59,115 nucleotides of DNA, from assembly GCF_900100345.1 (NCBI RefSeq), contig NZ_FMTT01000038.1, forward strand, positions 1 to 59,115, given 5' to 3'. Position numbers and translations under genes: made by a program. Source of the DNA: Paenibacillus tianmuensis. GTDB lineage: Bacteria > Bacillota > Bacilli > Paenibacillales > NBRC-103111. Within the stretch, counting starts at the first letter, position 1. The number at the start of each line of letters is the position of its first letter. A model generated the notes under the pieces. That model saw only the letters and a program-made list of their open reading frames with translations. It made no database searches and was not told where the DNA came from. Below are positions 7,306 to 16,285 of this stretch, piece by piece.

Positions 7306-9153
7306 TTAATCGGCGTCGGCCGACGGATTGGCATGCATCTCGGCATACAACCCTTGCAGCGCCAAAAGCTGCTCGTGTGTGCCCCGCTCGACGATCTCGC
7401 CTCCGCGCACGACGAGAATCAGGTCGGCCTCCTGAATCGTGCTGAGCCGGTGGGCGATGACGAAGCTGGTCCGCCCTTGCATGAGTGCCTTCATCGCTTC
7501 CTGAATGTGCATCTCCGTGCGTGTATCGACGCTGCTGGTCGCTTCGTCCAATACCAGAATGGACGGATCGGATAGAATCGCTCTGGCAATCGTAAGCAGT
7601 TGCCGCTGCCCGTGACTCAGATTACCGCCTTCCGCTGAGAGCGGCGTGTCGTACCCTTGGGGCAGCTTGCGGATGAAGCCGTCCGCGTTCGCCAGCTTGG
7701 CCGCCGACCGAATCTCCTCCTCCGTCGCGTCCAGCCTCCCGTACCGGATGTTGTCGCGAATCGTGCCGGAGAACAGATGCGCGTCCTGCAGCACCATGCC
7801 GAGACGGCTTCTGAGGCTGTTTTTGTCCCATTCCCGGATATCTTTCCCGTCGATCCGGATCGTCCCTGCTGAAATATCGTAGAAGCGGGTGAGCAGGTTC
7901 ATGATCGTCGTCTTGCCCGAGCCGGTCGGACCGACCAAGGCGACAACTTGCCCCGGTTGAACAGCGAACGATACGTCCCGCAAAACCGGCGTGTCGCCGT
8001 AACCGAACGTCACCCGGTCGAACTCGACTTCCCCGCGGATGGCTTCTTGCAGCTTCCGGCCGCCCTCGTTGCCGAATTCCGTGTCGGTATCCAAAATTTC
8101 AAACACTCGTTCCGCTCCGGCGACGCCGGATTGAATCATATTGTACTGGTTCGCCAGCTCGTTGACCGGGCCGCTGAACTGCTTGGAGTAATTCAGAAAG
8201 CTGACGATGACTCCGATCGTCGTCCAGCCGTTGTACGCCATCCAGCCCCCGGCGACCGCCAGCAAAATGAAGCTCGTATGGTTCAACAGGTTCATGAACG
8301 GGCCCATCATGCCGGAAAAAATTTGCGCCCGCGTCCCCGCCTGCCGCAGCCTGGCGTTTATCTCTTGGAACTGCTGCGCCGCCAGCTCCTCGCGGTTGTA
8401 GATTTTGACGACCTTCTGTCCGGATATCGTCTCTTCGATGAAGCCGTTCAGCTCGCCGAGATGGCGCTGCTGTTCCTTGAATTGGCTTTTGGTGCGCTTG
8501 CCGATTTGTCGGGCAACCAAGGTGGCAAGCGGAATGATCACGAGCGCCACAAGCGTCAGCCATCCGTTCAGCAGCAGCATCATCGTCAGCGAGCCGAGCA
8601 GCATGACGACGCTCGTGATGAGCTGCAGCAAGCTTTGGTTCAGCGTGTTGGAGACGTTGTCGATGTCGTTCGTCGTGCGGCTCATCAGCTCTCCGTGCGG
8701 CGTCTTGTCGAAGAAGCGCACCGGGAGTTCCTGCATATGGGCAAACAGGTCGCGCCGCAGCTCCCACACCGTCCGCCCGGCAATGCCGGACATGACGTAC
8801 GTTTGCAGCCACGAAACGGCGCTGCCGCCGATATAGACGGCCAGCAGAAGGAGGCACAGCCACAGCAGGCCGTTCGGATCGTGAAGCGTAATATAGCGGT
8901 CGATTGCCGTCCCGATCAGATATGGTCCCGCAAGCGACAGCGCGAGCCCAATCAGCACAAGCGCGATGACGCCGGTCAAGGCGGCCCGCTGCCGTTTCAG
9001 ATAGCCCCACAGCCGCCGAATGGCAGCCCGGGTGTTCTTGGCCCTTACCCTGGGCGCCGGTTCGCCCCGGCGTCCGAATCCGAACGCGGCCGCCGGAAGG
9101 TCCGCGTTTTTTTTACCGTCAGGACGGACTGAGGGTTGAGCTTGGGGTGTCAC
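7306..9153 (-). CDS. ABC exporter half-transporter, canonical ATPase subunit
   Basis: A 615-residue fused permease-ATPase. The true start is GTG 9153 with GGAGGAG 7 nt upstream, overlapping the last 35 bp of the preceding ABC gene. Six membrane helices occupy about 60-340. The nucleotide-binding domain has Walker A Gly-Pro-Thr-Gly-Ser-Gly-Lys-Thr-Thr, signature Leu-Ser-His-Gly-Gln-Arg-Gln, Walker B Val-Leu-Asp-Glu-Ala-Thr-Ser-Ser-Val-Asp with the catalytic Glu, and the H-loop Ile-Ala-His-Arg. The first about 50 residues form a Pro/Ala/Arg-rich cytoplasmic extension. It pairs with the upstream gene product, whose ATP site is degenerate, as in heterodimeric multidrug exporters (BmrCD, LmrCD, TM287/288). 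It forms an operon with marR. The substrate is probably a drug or other amphiphile. Confidence 0.9.
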   Translation of the reverse strand: MTPQAQPSVRPDGKKNADLPAAAFGFGRRGEPAPRVRAKNTRAAIRRLWGYLKRQRAALTGVIALVLIGLALSLAGPYLIGTAIDRYITLHDPNGLLWLCLLLLAVYIGGSAVSWLQTYVMSGIAGRTVWELRRDLFAHMQELPVRFFDKTPHGELMSRTTNDIDNVSNTLNQSLLQLITSVVMLLGSLTMMLLLNGWLTLVALVIIPLATLVARQIGKRTKSQFKEQQRHLGELNGFIEETISGQKVVKIYNREELAAQQFQEINARLRQAGTRAQIFSGMMGPFMNLLNHTSFILLAVAGGWMAYNGWTTIGVIVSFLNYSKQFSGPVNELANQYNMIQSGVAGAERVFEILDTDTEFGNEGGRKLQEAIRGEVEFDRVTFGYGDTPVLRDVSFAVQPGQVVALVGPTGSGKTTIMNLLTRFYDISAGTIRIDGKDIREWDKNSLRSRLGMVLQDAHLFSGTIRDNIRYGRLDATEEEIRSAAKLANADGFIRKLPQGYDTPLSAEGGNLSHGQRQLLTIARAILSDPSILVLDEATSSVDTRTEMHIQEAMKALMQGRTSFVIAHRLSTIQEADLILVVRGGEIVERGTHEQLLALQGLYAEMHANPSADAD

Positions 9154-10882
9154 GGACGCTCTCCTCCTTTCCGTGCTGGGAGCGATAAATATCGCGGTAG
9201 ATTGCGCTGCTCCGCAGCAGCTCCTGATGCGTGCCCCGGGCGGCAATCGCGCCGTCCTCCAGCACGAGGATCAGATCCGTCTCTGTCACCGACGCAATGC
9301 GCTGGGCGATGACGATGCAGGTCGTTTCGCTCTTCAAAGCTTCCAGAGACTCGCGGATGCGGGCTTCCGTCACCAAATCGACGGCGCTCGTACTGTCGTC
9401 GAGAATAAGAATTTTGGGCCTGAGCAGCAGCGCCCGCGCGATGGATAGACGCTGCTTTTGGCCGCCCGACAGATTTACGCCCCGCTGGCCCAGCTCCGTA
9501 TCGTAGCCGTCCGGCATGCGCTCGATAAATTCATAAGCCTGCGCCGCCCTGGCCGCCGCCTCGACTTCCTCCTGCGAAGCGCCCGGCCGTCCGTAGCGGA
9601 TGTTGTCGCGAATCGTGCCGCTGAACAAGACCGCTTGCTGCAGCACGATGCCGACTTGACTGCGCAAATGCTTGGAGTCGATGGCTCTCACATCGGTACC
9701 GTCGATTAATACCCGGCCCTCCGTCGCATCGAACAGCCTTGGAATCAGGCCGACCAAGGACGATTTGCCCGAGCCGGTCGCACCGAGAATGCCGACCGTC
9801 TGGCCCGGCTCGACGGCAAAGCTGATGTCTTTCAGCACGAAGTCGGTCTTCCCCGGATCGAACGAGAACGATACCCGGTCGAACCTCACGTGTCCGGCCC
9901 GGATCGCTCCGGCGTTGGCCTGCTCAGCTTCCGCGATGCCCAGCTGCGTCTCCAACACTTCGCGAATGCGGTCCGCGGACGCTTTGGCCCGGGAGAACGA
10001 AATCAGCAGCATGCCGACGGATAGCAGGGAAAAGAGGAGCTGCGCCATATAGCTGAGGTACGCGATCAGGTCGCCGACCGGCATCGCGCCTTCCCACGTC
10101 TGCGCGCCTCCGTACCAGAGCACGGCCACGATGCCTGCGTTCAGCACCAGCATCAGGAGCGGCATATTGGCGGCAACGATCCGTGCCGCTTTCAGAGCGA
10201 CCTCCAGGTGATCCCGATTCGCCTTCCCGTAGCGTTCGCGCTCCACGGCCGACCGGACGAACGCTTTCACCACGCGGATGCCCTTGAGGTTCTCCTGAAG
10301 CACCGTGTTCAGCCCGTCCAGCTTTTCCTGCACCCGACCGAACAGCGGAACGGATAGCCGGATCAGCGTGTACAAAATGACAATCAGGAGCGGCACCACC
10401 GCAAGCAGCATCAGCGAGAGGCGAGGACTGAGTGCGATCATCATTGCGATGCTGCCGATCGCCAGCGACGTGCTGCGAACCATGACGCGCAGCAGCATCT
10501 GAACCTGGTTCTGCACCTGCATGACATCCCCCGTCAGCCGGGTGACAAGCGATCCCATCGTCAGCCGGTCCAAGTTGTCGAACGAAAAGGTCTGTACTTT
10601 TTGAAACAGGCTGAGACGCAGATCCGCCCCAAACCCGAGCGCCGCCCGGCTGGAATAAATCGTGCAGCCTGCACCACCGAGCAGTCCGACGAGCGCAGCG
10701 CCGATCATCAGCAGGCCCGTATGCCAAATGTGCGCCAGATCGCTGCGCACGACACCTTCATTGATGACGCTCGCCATCAGCTTCGGCTGCAGCAGATCCA
10801 TGCACACCTCCAGCACCATAAACAGGGGCGCAAGCAGCGCTGCCCATGTATAAGGCTTCAAGTAGCTTCTAAGCTTCCACAC
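9119..10882 (-). CDS. ABC exporter half-transporter, degenerate ATPase subunit
   Basis: A 587-residue membrane-ATPase fusion with a GTG start and GGAGGAAA about 9 nt upstream. Six helices span about 15-300. The ATP-binding domain has Walker A Gly-Ala-Thr-Gly-Ser-Gly-Lys-Ser-Ser and a perfect signature Leu-Ser-Gly-Gly-Gln-Lys-Gln. The residue after Walker B is Asp instead of the catalytic Glu (Leu-Asp-Asp-Ser-Thr-Ser-Ala-Val-Asp), and the H-loop His is Gln (Ile-Ala-Gln-Arg). These two changes mark the non-hydrolysing half of heterodimeric exporters. The downstream gene overlaps it and supplies the canonical half. A copy of the marR-promoter repeat (10918-10930) lies between marR and this start, so the ABC genes may have their own control point. 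Confidence 0.9.
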   Translation of the reverse strand: MWKLRSYLKPYTWAALLAPLFMVLEVCMDLLQPKLMASVINEGVVRSDLAHIWHTGLLMIGAALVGLLGGAGCTIYSSRAALGFGADLRLSLFQKVQTFSFDNLDRLTMGSLVTRLTGDVMQVQNQVQMLLRVMVRSTSLAIGSIAMMIALSPRLSLMLLAVVPLLIVILYTLIRLSVPLFGRVQEKLDGLNTVLQENLKGIRVVKAFVRSAVERERYGKANRDHLEVALKAARIVAANMPLLMLVLNAGIVAVLWYGGAQTWEGAMPVGDLIAYLSYMAQLLFSLLSVGMLLISFSRAKASADRIREVLETQLGIAEAEQANAGAIRAGHVRFDRVSFSFDPGKTDFVLKDISFAVEPGQTVGILGATGSGKSSLVGLIPRLFDATEGRVLIDGTDVRAIDSKHLRSQVGIVLQQAVLFSGTIRDNIRYGRPGASQEEVEAAARAAQAYEFIERMPDGYDTELGQRGVNLSGGQKQRLSIARALLLRPKILILDDSTSAVDLVTEARIRESLEALKSETTCIVIAQRIASVTETDLILVLEDGAIAARGTHQELLRSSAIYRDIYRSQHGKEESVRDTPSSTLSPS

Positions 10883-10917
10883 TTTTTAATTTCCTCCGAT
10901 TGAGTTGTCCTCCGCTT

Positions 10918-10930
10918 GTTTGTCGGCTAA
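10918..10930. promoter_or_regulatory. Operator-like repeat, copy 2 (upstream of the ABC genes)
   Basis: GTTTGTCGGCTAA, an exact 13-bp copy of 11395-11407, directly abuts the marR stop codon (10931-10933) and lies about 35 bp upstream of the ABC GTG start. It is probably a second MarR binding site. Confidence 0.5.
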
Positions 10931-11377
10931 CTATTCATCTTTGAAATGTCGTTGAAACGTCTCCAAGTCGTCGCGAACCTGCCACAGCAGCCGGCGGAAC
11001 AGCATTTTTTCCTCAGGGCTGAAATGCTCGAAGCATTTCGCCTCCAATACCTGCAGCGCTTCCCTAACGCCGGCGGCGGCTTGCCGCCCTTTCCCGGTCA
11101 AGTAGACGCGGGATACGCGCTGATCGTCCGGGTCCGGCTTCCTCTCGACGAGCCCCGTCTTCTCCATGCGGTTGATCATCACGGTTAACGTAGGCGGCTT
11201 GATGAGCATGCTGTCCGCCAGCTCCTTCTGGCTTTGCCCGTCCCGCTCCGACAACCGCATGAGCAGCGGAGGCTGTCCGGGAAAGACGTCGTATTTCTGA
11301 ATCATCAGATCGACGCTGTGCCGGTGAAGCTTGAGCACATGCCGCATCAAGCGGGTCAGCGAATCGTCATGCGACAT
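10931..11377 (-). CDS. MarR-family transcriptional regulator
   Basis: A 148-residue winged-helix protein. The central DNA-binding part (about 40-105) has Gln-Ser-Gln-Lys-Glu-Leu-Ala-Asp, the recognition helix Lys-Pro-Pro-Thr-Leu-Thr-Val-Met-Ile-Asn-Arg-Met-Glu-Lys, and the wing Arg-Lys-Pro-Asp-Pro-Asp-Asp-Gln-Arg, all classical for MarR. Dimerisation helices lie at both ends. The ATG has an AAGGGGGA site. It is the first gene of a marR-ABC-ABC operon, the usual arrangement for a repressor of a drug exporter. Identical 13-bp sequences just downstream of its own -10 and just after its stop codon suggest that it represses both itself and the exporter. The inducing ligand is unknown. Confidence 0.9.
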   Translation of the reverse strand: MSHDDSLTRLMRHVLKLHRHSVDLMIQKYDVFPGQPPLLMRLSERDGQSQKELADSMLIKPPTLTVMINRMEKTGLVERKPDPDDQRVSRVYLTGKGRQAAAGVREALQVLEAKCFEHFSPEEKMLFRRLLWQVRDDLETFQRHFKDE

Positions 11378-11394
11378 GGGAAGTCCCCCTTTTA

Positions 11395-11407
11395 GTTTGT
11401 CGGCTAA
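11395..11407. promoter_or_regulatory. Operator-like repeat, copy 1 (marR promoter)
   Basis: GTTTGTCGGCTAA lies 8 bp downstream of the marR -10 box, over the expected transcription start. On the minus strand it sits within a small dyad TTTAG-N8-CTAAA. The position fits autorepression by MarR. Confidence 0.55.
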
Positions 11408-11415
11408 ATAATTTC

Positions 11416-11444
11416 AGGATAGGGGATTCTGGAGCTACTGTCAA
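11416..11444 (-). promoter_or_regulatory. Promoter of the marR-ABC operon
   Basis: Minus strand: perfect -35 TTGACA (11444-11439), 17-bp spacer, -10 TATCCT (11421-11416), about 40 bp upstream of the marR start. Confidence 0.75.
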
Positions 11445-11455
11445 TGGGGACCTCC

Positions 11456-11499
11456 AAAAAAGGACAGCCGGTTGGTTAATTACCAAACAAGCTGTCCTT
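11456..11499 (-). terminator. Terminator of the glycosidase operon
   Basis: Nine-bp arms AAGGACAGC (11460-11468) and GCTGTCCTT (11491-11499). The loop contains a second small dyad (TTGGTTAATTACCAA). A T run follows on the minus strand. Confidence 0.85.
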
Positions 11500-11511
11500 C
11501 ATAGCATGGCT

Positions 11512-13368
11512 TTATTTGATAATTTCGACGGAGCGGATGTACTCAACGCTGTTATCGTAACCGTTGCCTATTCTTAAATCGCCATAATAATTTTGTCGAT
11601 GTGTAAATTTCGCGTCCGTTACTTTAAAAACCGCTTCCTTCCACGTACCGGTTCCCTCTTTTTGAATCTCTAGCCCTTTGTAATCATGGTCGACAGCATT
11701 GTACTGAATCAGGATCTTATCTTCTCCGGCATCAAAATAAGACACTTTGATCGTTAATTGCGTGTCGCCTTCGCGAACGAATCCATCGGATACTTGAAAA
11801 TACAAATATTTATTGTCCGCTATTATTTTTCTGGCTTCCAGGCCTCCGACGGTTTCAGCCTCGGAATAAGTCTCTTCTTTCGGATCATCGGACTGAATTT
11901 GTTCCATCAGCGTGTACAGGTTGTCTTTTTTCAGAATGACCTTCGCTCTGTTACTTTGTTTTTTTACCTTTATTTTACTGATATGGATGACTCCGCTTCT
12001 CGACCATATACGAAAATCGGAGGAAACGTTTTGCCGATTGTCGAATTTCGCGTCGTTCAGTGTAAAGCTTTGCGTCTTCCACTCTCCCGTATTTCCCAAG
12101 ACGACCTGACCGGTCTGAGTGTAAGCCCCCTTTTGGCCGTCATACTGGAGGAACCACGACCCGCTGCCGCTATCCAGATAAGTTACTTCCACTTGAACGG
12201 TCGGATCGAGACCTTCGTTCGCATTGCGCAGCCATAGATCGTTTAATCGAAAATAAGCGTATTTGCCCGAGTCAATCTCGATATGCGAACCGTAATTCTT
12301 TACTCCGCTATCCCCCGGGGAGGTATTCAAAGACAAGGTAAGCGCCTGGTTCATTTCGGTTCCGAAGAAGGTTTCCGCTCCGTTTAAAGCTTGATAATGA
12401 TAAAATGCCTTCAGCGGAGTTAAGTCTTGCTTGACAAGTCCGTAGTTGTCTTCCGTGACGTCGCCCACATTCGCATTCCGGAAATTGTACCAAAAGACTT
12501 TGGCGATGTTCGGCCATCTCTTATTCATCACATAGACTTGATCCACATAATTCGCTTGCTCGTAAAGCTTCGTCCCCTCGGAGGTTAAGCCGGTTTCCGT
12601 GATCCAGATCGGTTTGCCGCTCAGGCTGGAGCTGTGCTTGCGCACGATTTCCATCATGCCGTTATATTTTTTCACAAGCTCTTGCGCCGGTCCGTAGGCA
12701 TGATAATTGATAACGTCGAAATAGTTCCCTGCACCCAGATCCATCAGTTGATCGAACCAAGCGCCCACTCCGTAGTTGGCATCCCGCCCGTACGACAGAG
12801 CGAGCCCTCCCATCAGCACTTGGTTGGTTGGGTCGGTCGCTTTGATCTGGTTATAAGCCTTTTGCAGCAAAGTAAAATAATCGCTTGTACCACTTTTCCA
12901 AAATAGCGAATAATCGGGCTCATTCCATACCTCCCAATGATGAATGACGCCTTTATACCTGGCCGTAATAAATTTCACATAGCTTTCCCAATCTGCCCAG
13001 TTCGCCGGCTTATAGCGCGTGCTCTCCGGATCGCTCGGCTTGGAGGAAGCCCAAGGCGCAGTATAAGCCAATATCCAAACGATGTTGATGCCTTTGTCCG
13101 TTAACCGCTTGACGATATCGTCCATTTTGGCCAATACGTTAGGATCGTGCTTCCCTTTCGCCGGTTCGATGGCTCCCCACTCGGGCGAAATGCGAATCCA
13201 TTTGACTTGGGAAGCGGTAATTTGGTCGATTAAGGCCGGATAATCCGCATAGCGGTGCGGATGCTCGTTCACTCCGAAATAATCCGCATCCATCGCTTTG
13301 GCCTGCGGGATTGGAAAGCTATAAAACAATACTAAACAAACGATCAAAACAACCACAGTCTTCTTCAT
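11512..13368 (-). CDS. Secreted clan GH-A glycoside hydrolase (GH39-like) with duplicated C-terminal modules
   Basis: A 618-residue secreted protein with signal peptide 1-25 (cleavage near Ala-Lys-Ala). Residues 30-350 form a TIM-barrel glycosidase. Trp-Asn-Glu-Pro carries the probable acid/base Glu150, and Trp-Ile-Thr-Glu-Thr-Gly the probable nucleophile Glu258, at the strand-4 and strand-7 positions of clan GH-A. Two related beta-sandwich modules follow (about 370-480 and 510-618). Both show Val-x-Tyr-x-Asp-x-Gly, a Trp-Lys step after a Gly/Thr pair, then Asp-Ala-Lys-Phe and Arg-Gln-Asn, so they arose by duplication. The substrate cannot be read; xylan-, mannan- or rhamnose-containing polymers are possible. 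The gene lies 49 bp after the second secreted glycosidase and is probably co-transcribed with it. Confidence 0.75.
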   Translation of the reverse strand: MKKTVVVLIVCLVLFYSFPIPQAKAMDADYFGVNEHPHRYADYPALIDQITASQVKWIRISPEWGAIEPAKGKHDPNVLAKMDDIVKRLTDKGINIVWILAYTAPWASSKPSDPESTRYKPANWADWESYVKFITARYKGVIHHWEVWNEPDYSLFWKSGTSDYFTLLQKAYNQIKATDPTNQVLMGGLALSYGRDANYGVGAWFDQLMDLGAGNYFDVINYHAYGPAQELVKKYNGMMEIVRKHSSSLSGKPIWITETGLTSEGTKLYEQANYVDQVYVMNKRWPNIAKVFWYNFRNANVGDVTEDNYGLVKQDLTPLKAFYHYQALNGAETFFGTEMNQALTLSLNTSPGDSGVKNYGSHIEIDSGKYAYFRLNDLWLRNANEGLDPTVQVEVTYLDSGSGSWFLQYDGQKGAYTQTGQVVLGNTGEWKTQSFTLNDAKFDNRQNVSSDFRIWSRSGVIHISKIKVKKQSNRAKVILKKDNLYTLMEQIQSDDPKEETYSEAETVGGLEARKIIADNKYLYFQVSDGFVREGDTQLTIKVSYFDAGEDKILIQYNAVDHDYKGLEIQKEGTGTWKEAVFKVTDAKFTHRQNYYGDLRIGNGYDNSVEYIRSVEIIK

Positions 13369-13417
13369 AGATCATAAGCCCTCCTCTCGGCTCTTCGGAT
13401 AAATGTCCTCTGTTTCC

Positions 13418-16045
13418 TCAACGAATCGCTGCGGACGGCGTCGTCACCGTAACATCGTTTTCGAGCGCGAATTTGTTCAACGAATCGTCTACGACATTCA
13501 CCGTATGCGGCACGTTCAGAATATACTGAACCGCCTCGCCCGGTTGCAGCGTTTCGGTTAAGAGCACAACCGGATTTGCCTGTAGAGTAACCTTCGAATA
13601 TGCCGATGCATAAGAGGCCCCCGGTCCAAATCTCTCTCCGACATAAGTCCCCGATTGCGGCAGCCTCACGCGTATCTGCATCGTCTGGGGGGTTTTATCG
13701 AAATTGACAAAATTCAGCAAAACTTTATCCGCTTTCGCTCCCACTGCGGATGCAGGTAAAGATGAAGTATCGACCGCTCGAAAGTATACCTTCTTGTCAG
13801 CAACGCCCGTCCGGTTTACATAGTCGTATGCCAGAGGCCGTCCATGTGTGGCATAAGCGAGAGCAAGTCTGCGGAATGTCGCAAGACGGTAATCGTTCGC
13901 TTCGTTGACGTTCTGCCAGGCAACCACCTGTTCGGGCTGCAATATATTCCAGTCGACAGTGGGTTTGAACAGACTGTAGGAAACGCGACTCGAGTCGATA
14001 TAAAACGCGGCATGCTGCATAATATGATCCGCATACCCGATATCGCTCCGGAGCTCCCGGTCAAAGATGGCCTTATATTTATTCCCGCCGCTGTGTGTGC
14101 CGAATCGCGGATCGCCGTCAAAATGCGTGTCGTTCGCTCCCGTTTCGCTCATGACCATCTCTTTCTCCAACCCGTCCCCGGTATAATCACCATAGGTCCG
14201 CAAATTCTCGATCAGCGCTCCTCCCCTTTTGCCCAGAGCACCGACTCCGGTCGTTCCGTAGCTGTGGCCGTTGGTCAAATCCGTGTAATCTTCGACTTGT
14301 CTGCGGTATTTCGGATCTCTTTCCCATCCTGCCGGAATCCCGTTTTTCTCGTTATAGGACCAGCCGGGCGCGACAATTTTCAGATTCTTCTTCCCCCCCG
14401 GTGAGTCCCGATGTTCTTTCAAAAACTTAGCCAAGGCGATCGTGCCAGCCAGGGTATGATTATATCCTCCGGGTTCGTTATCGACTTCGACGTACTGAAA
14501 CAAATCTCCGAAATCCGTAATAAACCCTTCATAGTATTGTTTCACCCAGGGTGGGACATTACCGGCGGCGATATCCGGATCTCTTACCGTGATGTCGCTT
14601 CCGAAAATATCGACCAACGGAGTCAAATTAAGCTGCTTCATCGTCTCCAATACGGATCTGGCATGGGGTCGCCACTTGGATTGGGTGTCGGACCAGAAGC
14701 CTATTCTCATCCAGTTGCCGCTGTACGCGATCCCCATCCACTTGGTAAGTTGGGGATACTGTCGGATCACGTCGTCGTTGTACGCAAAATTATTTAGCAT
14801 ATTCGTCCCAAGATGAACGTATCTGCCATGAATAGGCTCCACTGCTGGCTGTTGCAAGGCATCAAGCTGTAAGTAATCCCAAACCCACCAAAGGTAAGCA
14901 TCGCCGGTCGAATCGGCCAAATGCCCCCTGTATGCTTCCAGCCTTAGAGTGTTCGTTCCTTTTTGCAAAAGCGACGACGGGATAAACAAACGGTAAGTAT
15001 TCTTGTACGCCAGCGGCTTTTCGGCCGAATCTACAGCCCCGCTGCCGTTTATGCCGGCGACTTGGATGAGTCCTGCCATGATCTGGTTGGAGAAAACCGC
15101 CACTTGGGGTATGGACCTGTAGGCGTCCAGAATGCGGAAATGAAGCTCCGCTCCTTCGCATGGCACTTCATTTAATGTAAACGAAACCGATAATGCCGGG
15201 CTTACACTTGCGTTCAAGCCTTTGGATACGCTTGTCCAATCTGTCTTTGATTTCCAATCGGAAGGAATCGGAAAAGGAGCTGTTTGTGCTTTATAATTCG
15301 AAAATTCAGCCGAACTCCCGTCGTTTTTACCGATTCTCCACAGCGTAGAGTCCGATCCGTCCGATGGCTCCAATACCGTAACGGTAATGTCGTCAAAAAA
15401 CACCTTAGTTCCGGATGGCTGTTTTCCAGCGAAGTTCAACGCCTGTATCTCAAAGCGGATATCGTTGATAGTCCCTCCGTTCTTCGGTTGAAAACGGCTG
15501 TCCGTCCCGAAATAATAAAACGTCTCGAGGTCTCCGTTTTTTTGCGTGTTGGATAACGTATCTGCGCTGCCGTCGGTCCACTGAACCCCTGCCGTCGAAT
15601 TCGTCGACCAATATATTCGGGAACCTTGCCCACCGCCCCATCCCTCTGGCTGCCAACGTCTGAATTGCACCCGTACGAGCCGATCGGGCTTATTCACAAA
15701 CTCCGCCAGCTCTGAAGAAGTAAATCCAAGAGAGCCGACCGCGCTCTTGTAAGCGGTGCTTGCGTCTCCTATGGTGACGGCAAGCGCGGGATTAGCCGCA
15801 TTGTGGGGATTGCTCTCCCACGTCGCGTTAATTTCGTTCCATGGATGTCCGCCGCTTTCGAACGACCATCTCTTATCGATAGAGGTCGGTTTCCATTCGC
15901 GCCCTCCATAAGTAACGCTGGAAGCGCGGGTGGCTCCCGAATTCGCGCTCGCTGCCGATGTCTCCGGCAATGGGTAGGCGAATCCCGTAAACCACAGCGT
16001 TATGGCGATAAAGATAATCAAGCCCGATTTTAGCTTATTACGCAC
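13418..16045 (-). CDS. Large secreted glycosidase-like protein with carbohydrate-binding beta domains
   Basis: An 875-residue protein with a GTG start (AAAGGG upstream) and an N-terminal signal (about 1-33). Residues about 50-225 look like a beta-sandwich carbohydrate-binding module. Residues 235-400 resemble the C-terminal jelly-roll of rhamnogalacturonan lyases (Leu-His-Phe-Arg-Ile-Leu-Asp-Ala and Thr-Asn-Thr-Leu-Arg-Leu-Glu-Ala-Tyr). Residues about 405-760 look like a clan GH-A barrel, with Val-Asp-Asn-Glu-Pro-Gly (Glu524) and Met-Ser-Glu-Thr-Gly (Glu634) as the likely catalytic pair. A small beta domain ends the chain. I cannot assign a CAZy family, so it may be an unlisted one. It is first in a two-gene secreted glycosidase operon with a promoter at 16117-16145. 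Confidence 0.65.
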   Translation of the reverse strand: MRNKLKSGLIIFIAITLWFTGFAYPLPETSAASANSGATRASSVTYGGREWKPTSIDKRWSFESGGHPWNEINATWESNPHNAANPALAVTIGDASTAYKSAVGSLGFTSSELAEFVNKPDRLVRVQFRRWQPEGWGGGQGSRIYWSTNSTAGVQWTDGSADTLSNTQKNGDLETFYYFGTDSRFQPKNGGTINDIRFEIQALNFAGKQPSGTKVFFDDITVTVLEPSDGSDSTLWRIGKNDGSSAEFSNYKAQTAPFPIPSDWKSKTDWTSVSKGLNASVSPALSVSFTLNEVPCEGAELHFRILDAYRSIPQVAVFSNQIMAGLIQVAGINGSGAVDSAEKPLAYKNTYRLFIPSSLLQKGTNTLRLEAYRGHLADSTGDAYLWWVWDYLQLDALQQPAVEPIHGRYVHLGTNMLNNFAYNDDVIRQYPQLTKWMGIAYSGNWMRIGFWSDTQSKWRPHARSVLETMKQLNLTPLVDIFGSDITVRDPDIAAGNVPPWVKQYYEGFITDFGDLFQYVEVDNEPGGYNHTLAGTIALAKFLKEHRDSPGGKKNLKIVAPGWSYNEKNGIPAGWERDPKYRRQVEDYTDLTNGHSYGTTGVGALGKRGGALIENLRTYGDYTGDGLEKEMVMSETGANDTHFDGDPRFGTHSGGNKYKAIFDRELRSDIGYADHIMQHAAFYIDSSRVSYSLFKPTVDWNILQPEQVVAWQNVNEANDYRLATFRRLALAYATHGRPLAYDYVNRTGVADKKVYFRAVDTSSLPASAVGAKADKVLLNFVNFDKTPQTMQIRVRLPQSGTYVGERFGPGASYASAYSKVTLQANPVVLLTETLQPGEAVQYILNVPHTVNVVDDSLNKFALENDVTVTTPSAAIR

Positions 16046-16116
16046 AACATCAGCCCTTTCTCTAGAATGATGGAACCCGTCAAAACCTCGGTTTCAAGGA
16101 ATCGCCATCGAAACAT

Positions 16117-16145
16117 ATTGTATCATGCAAAATATGACATACCAA
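16117..16145 (-). promoter_or_regulatory. Promoter of the glycosidase operon
   Basis: Minus strand: -35 TTGGTA (16145-16140), 17-bp spacer, -10 TACAAT (16122-16117), about 72 bp upstream of the GTG start. Confidence 0.65.
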
Positions 16146-16169
16146 AGATGAAATTTGTCGACAATTGAC

Positions 16170-16221
16170 AAAAAACCGCGACGATCAGCCAACCCGGTGA
16201 CGGATGGCAGTTGCCGCGGTT
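16170..16221 (-). terminator. Terminator of the malic enzyme gene
   Basis: AACCGCG (16174-16180) pairs with CGCGGTT (16215-16221) around a 34-nt loop, followed by a run of T on the minus strand. It lies 65 bp past the malic enzyme stop. The long loop makes it less typical. Confidence 0.6.
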
Positions 16222-16285
16222 CGTGGGGGATTACAAAGATAGTCGCGCTTTCCGAAGAAAGAGCCGATTTTGAAATGGTAGTTCG

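Noticed and set aside
7948..9132. A 394-codon plus-strand frame opposite the ABC exporter gene
   Set aside because: Mirror frame of a GC-rich gene with Walker and signature motifs on the other strand; composition is Arg/His/Gln-rich and no family is recognisable.
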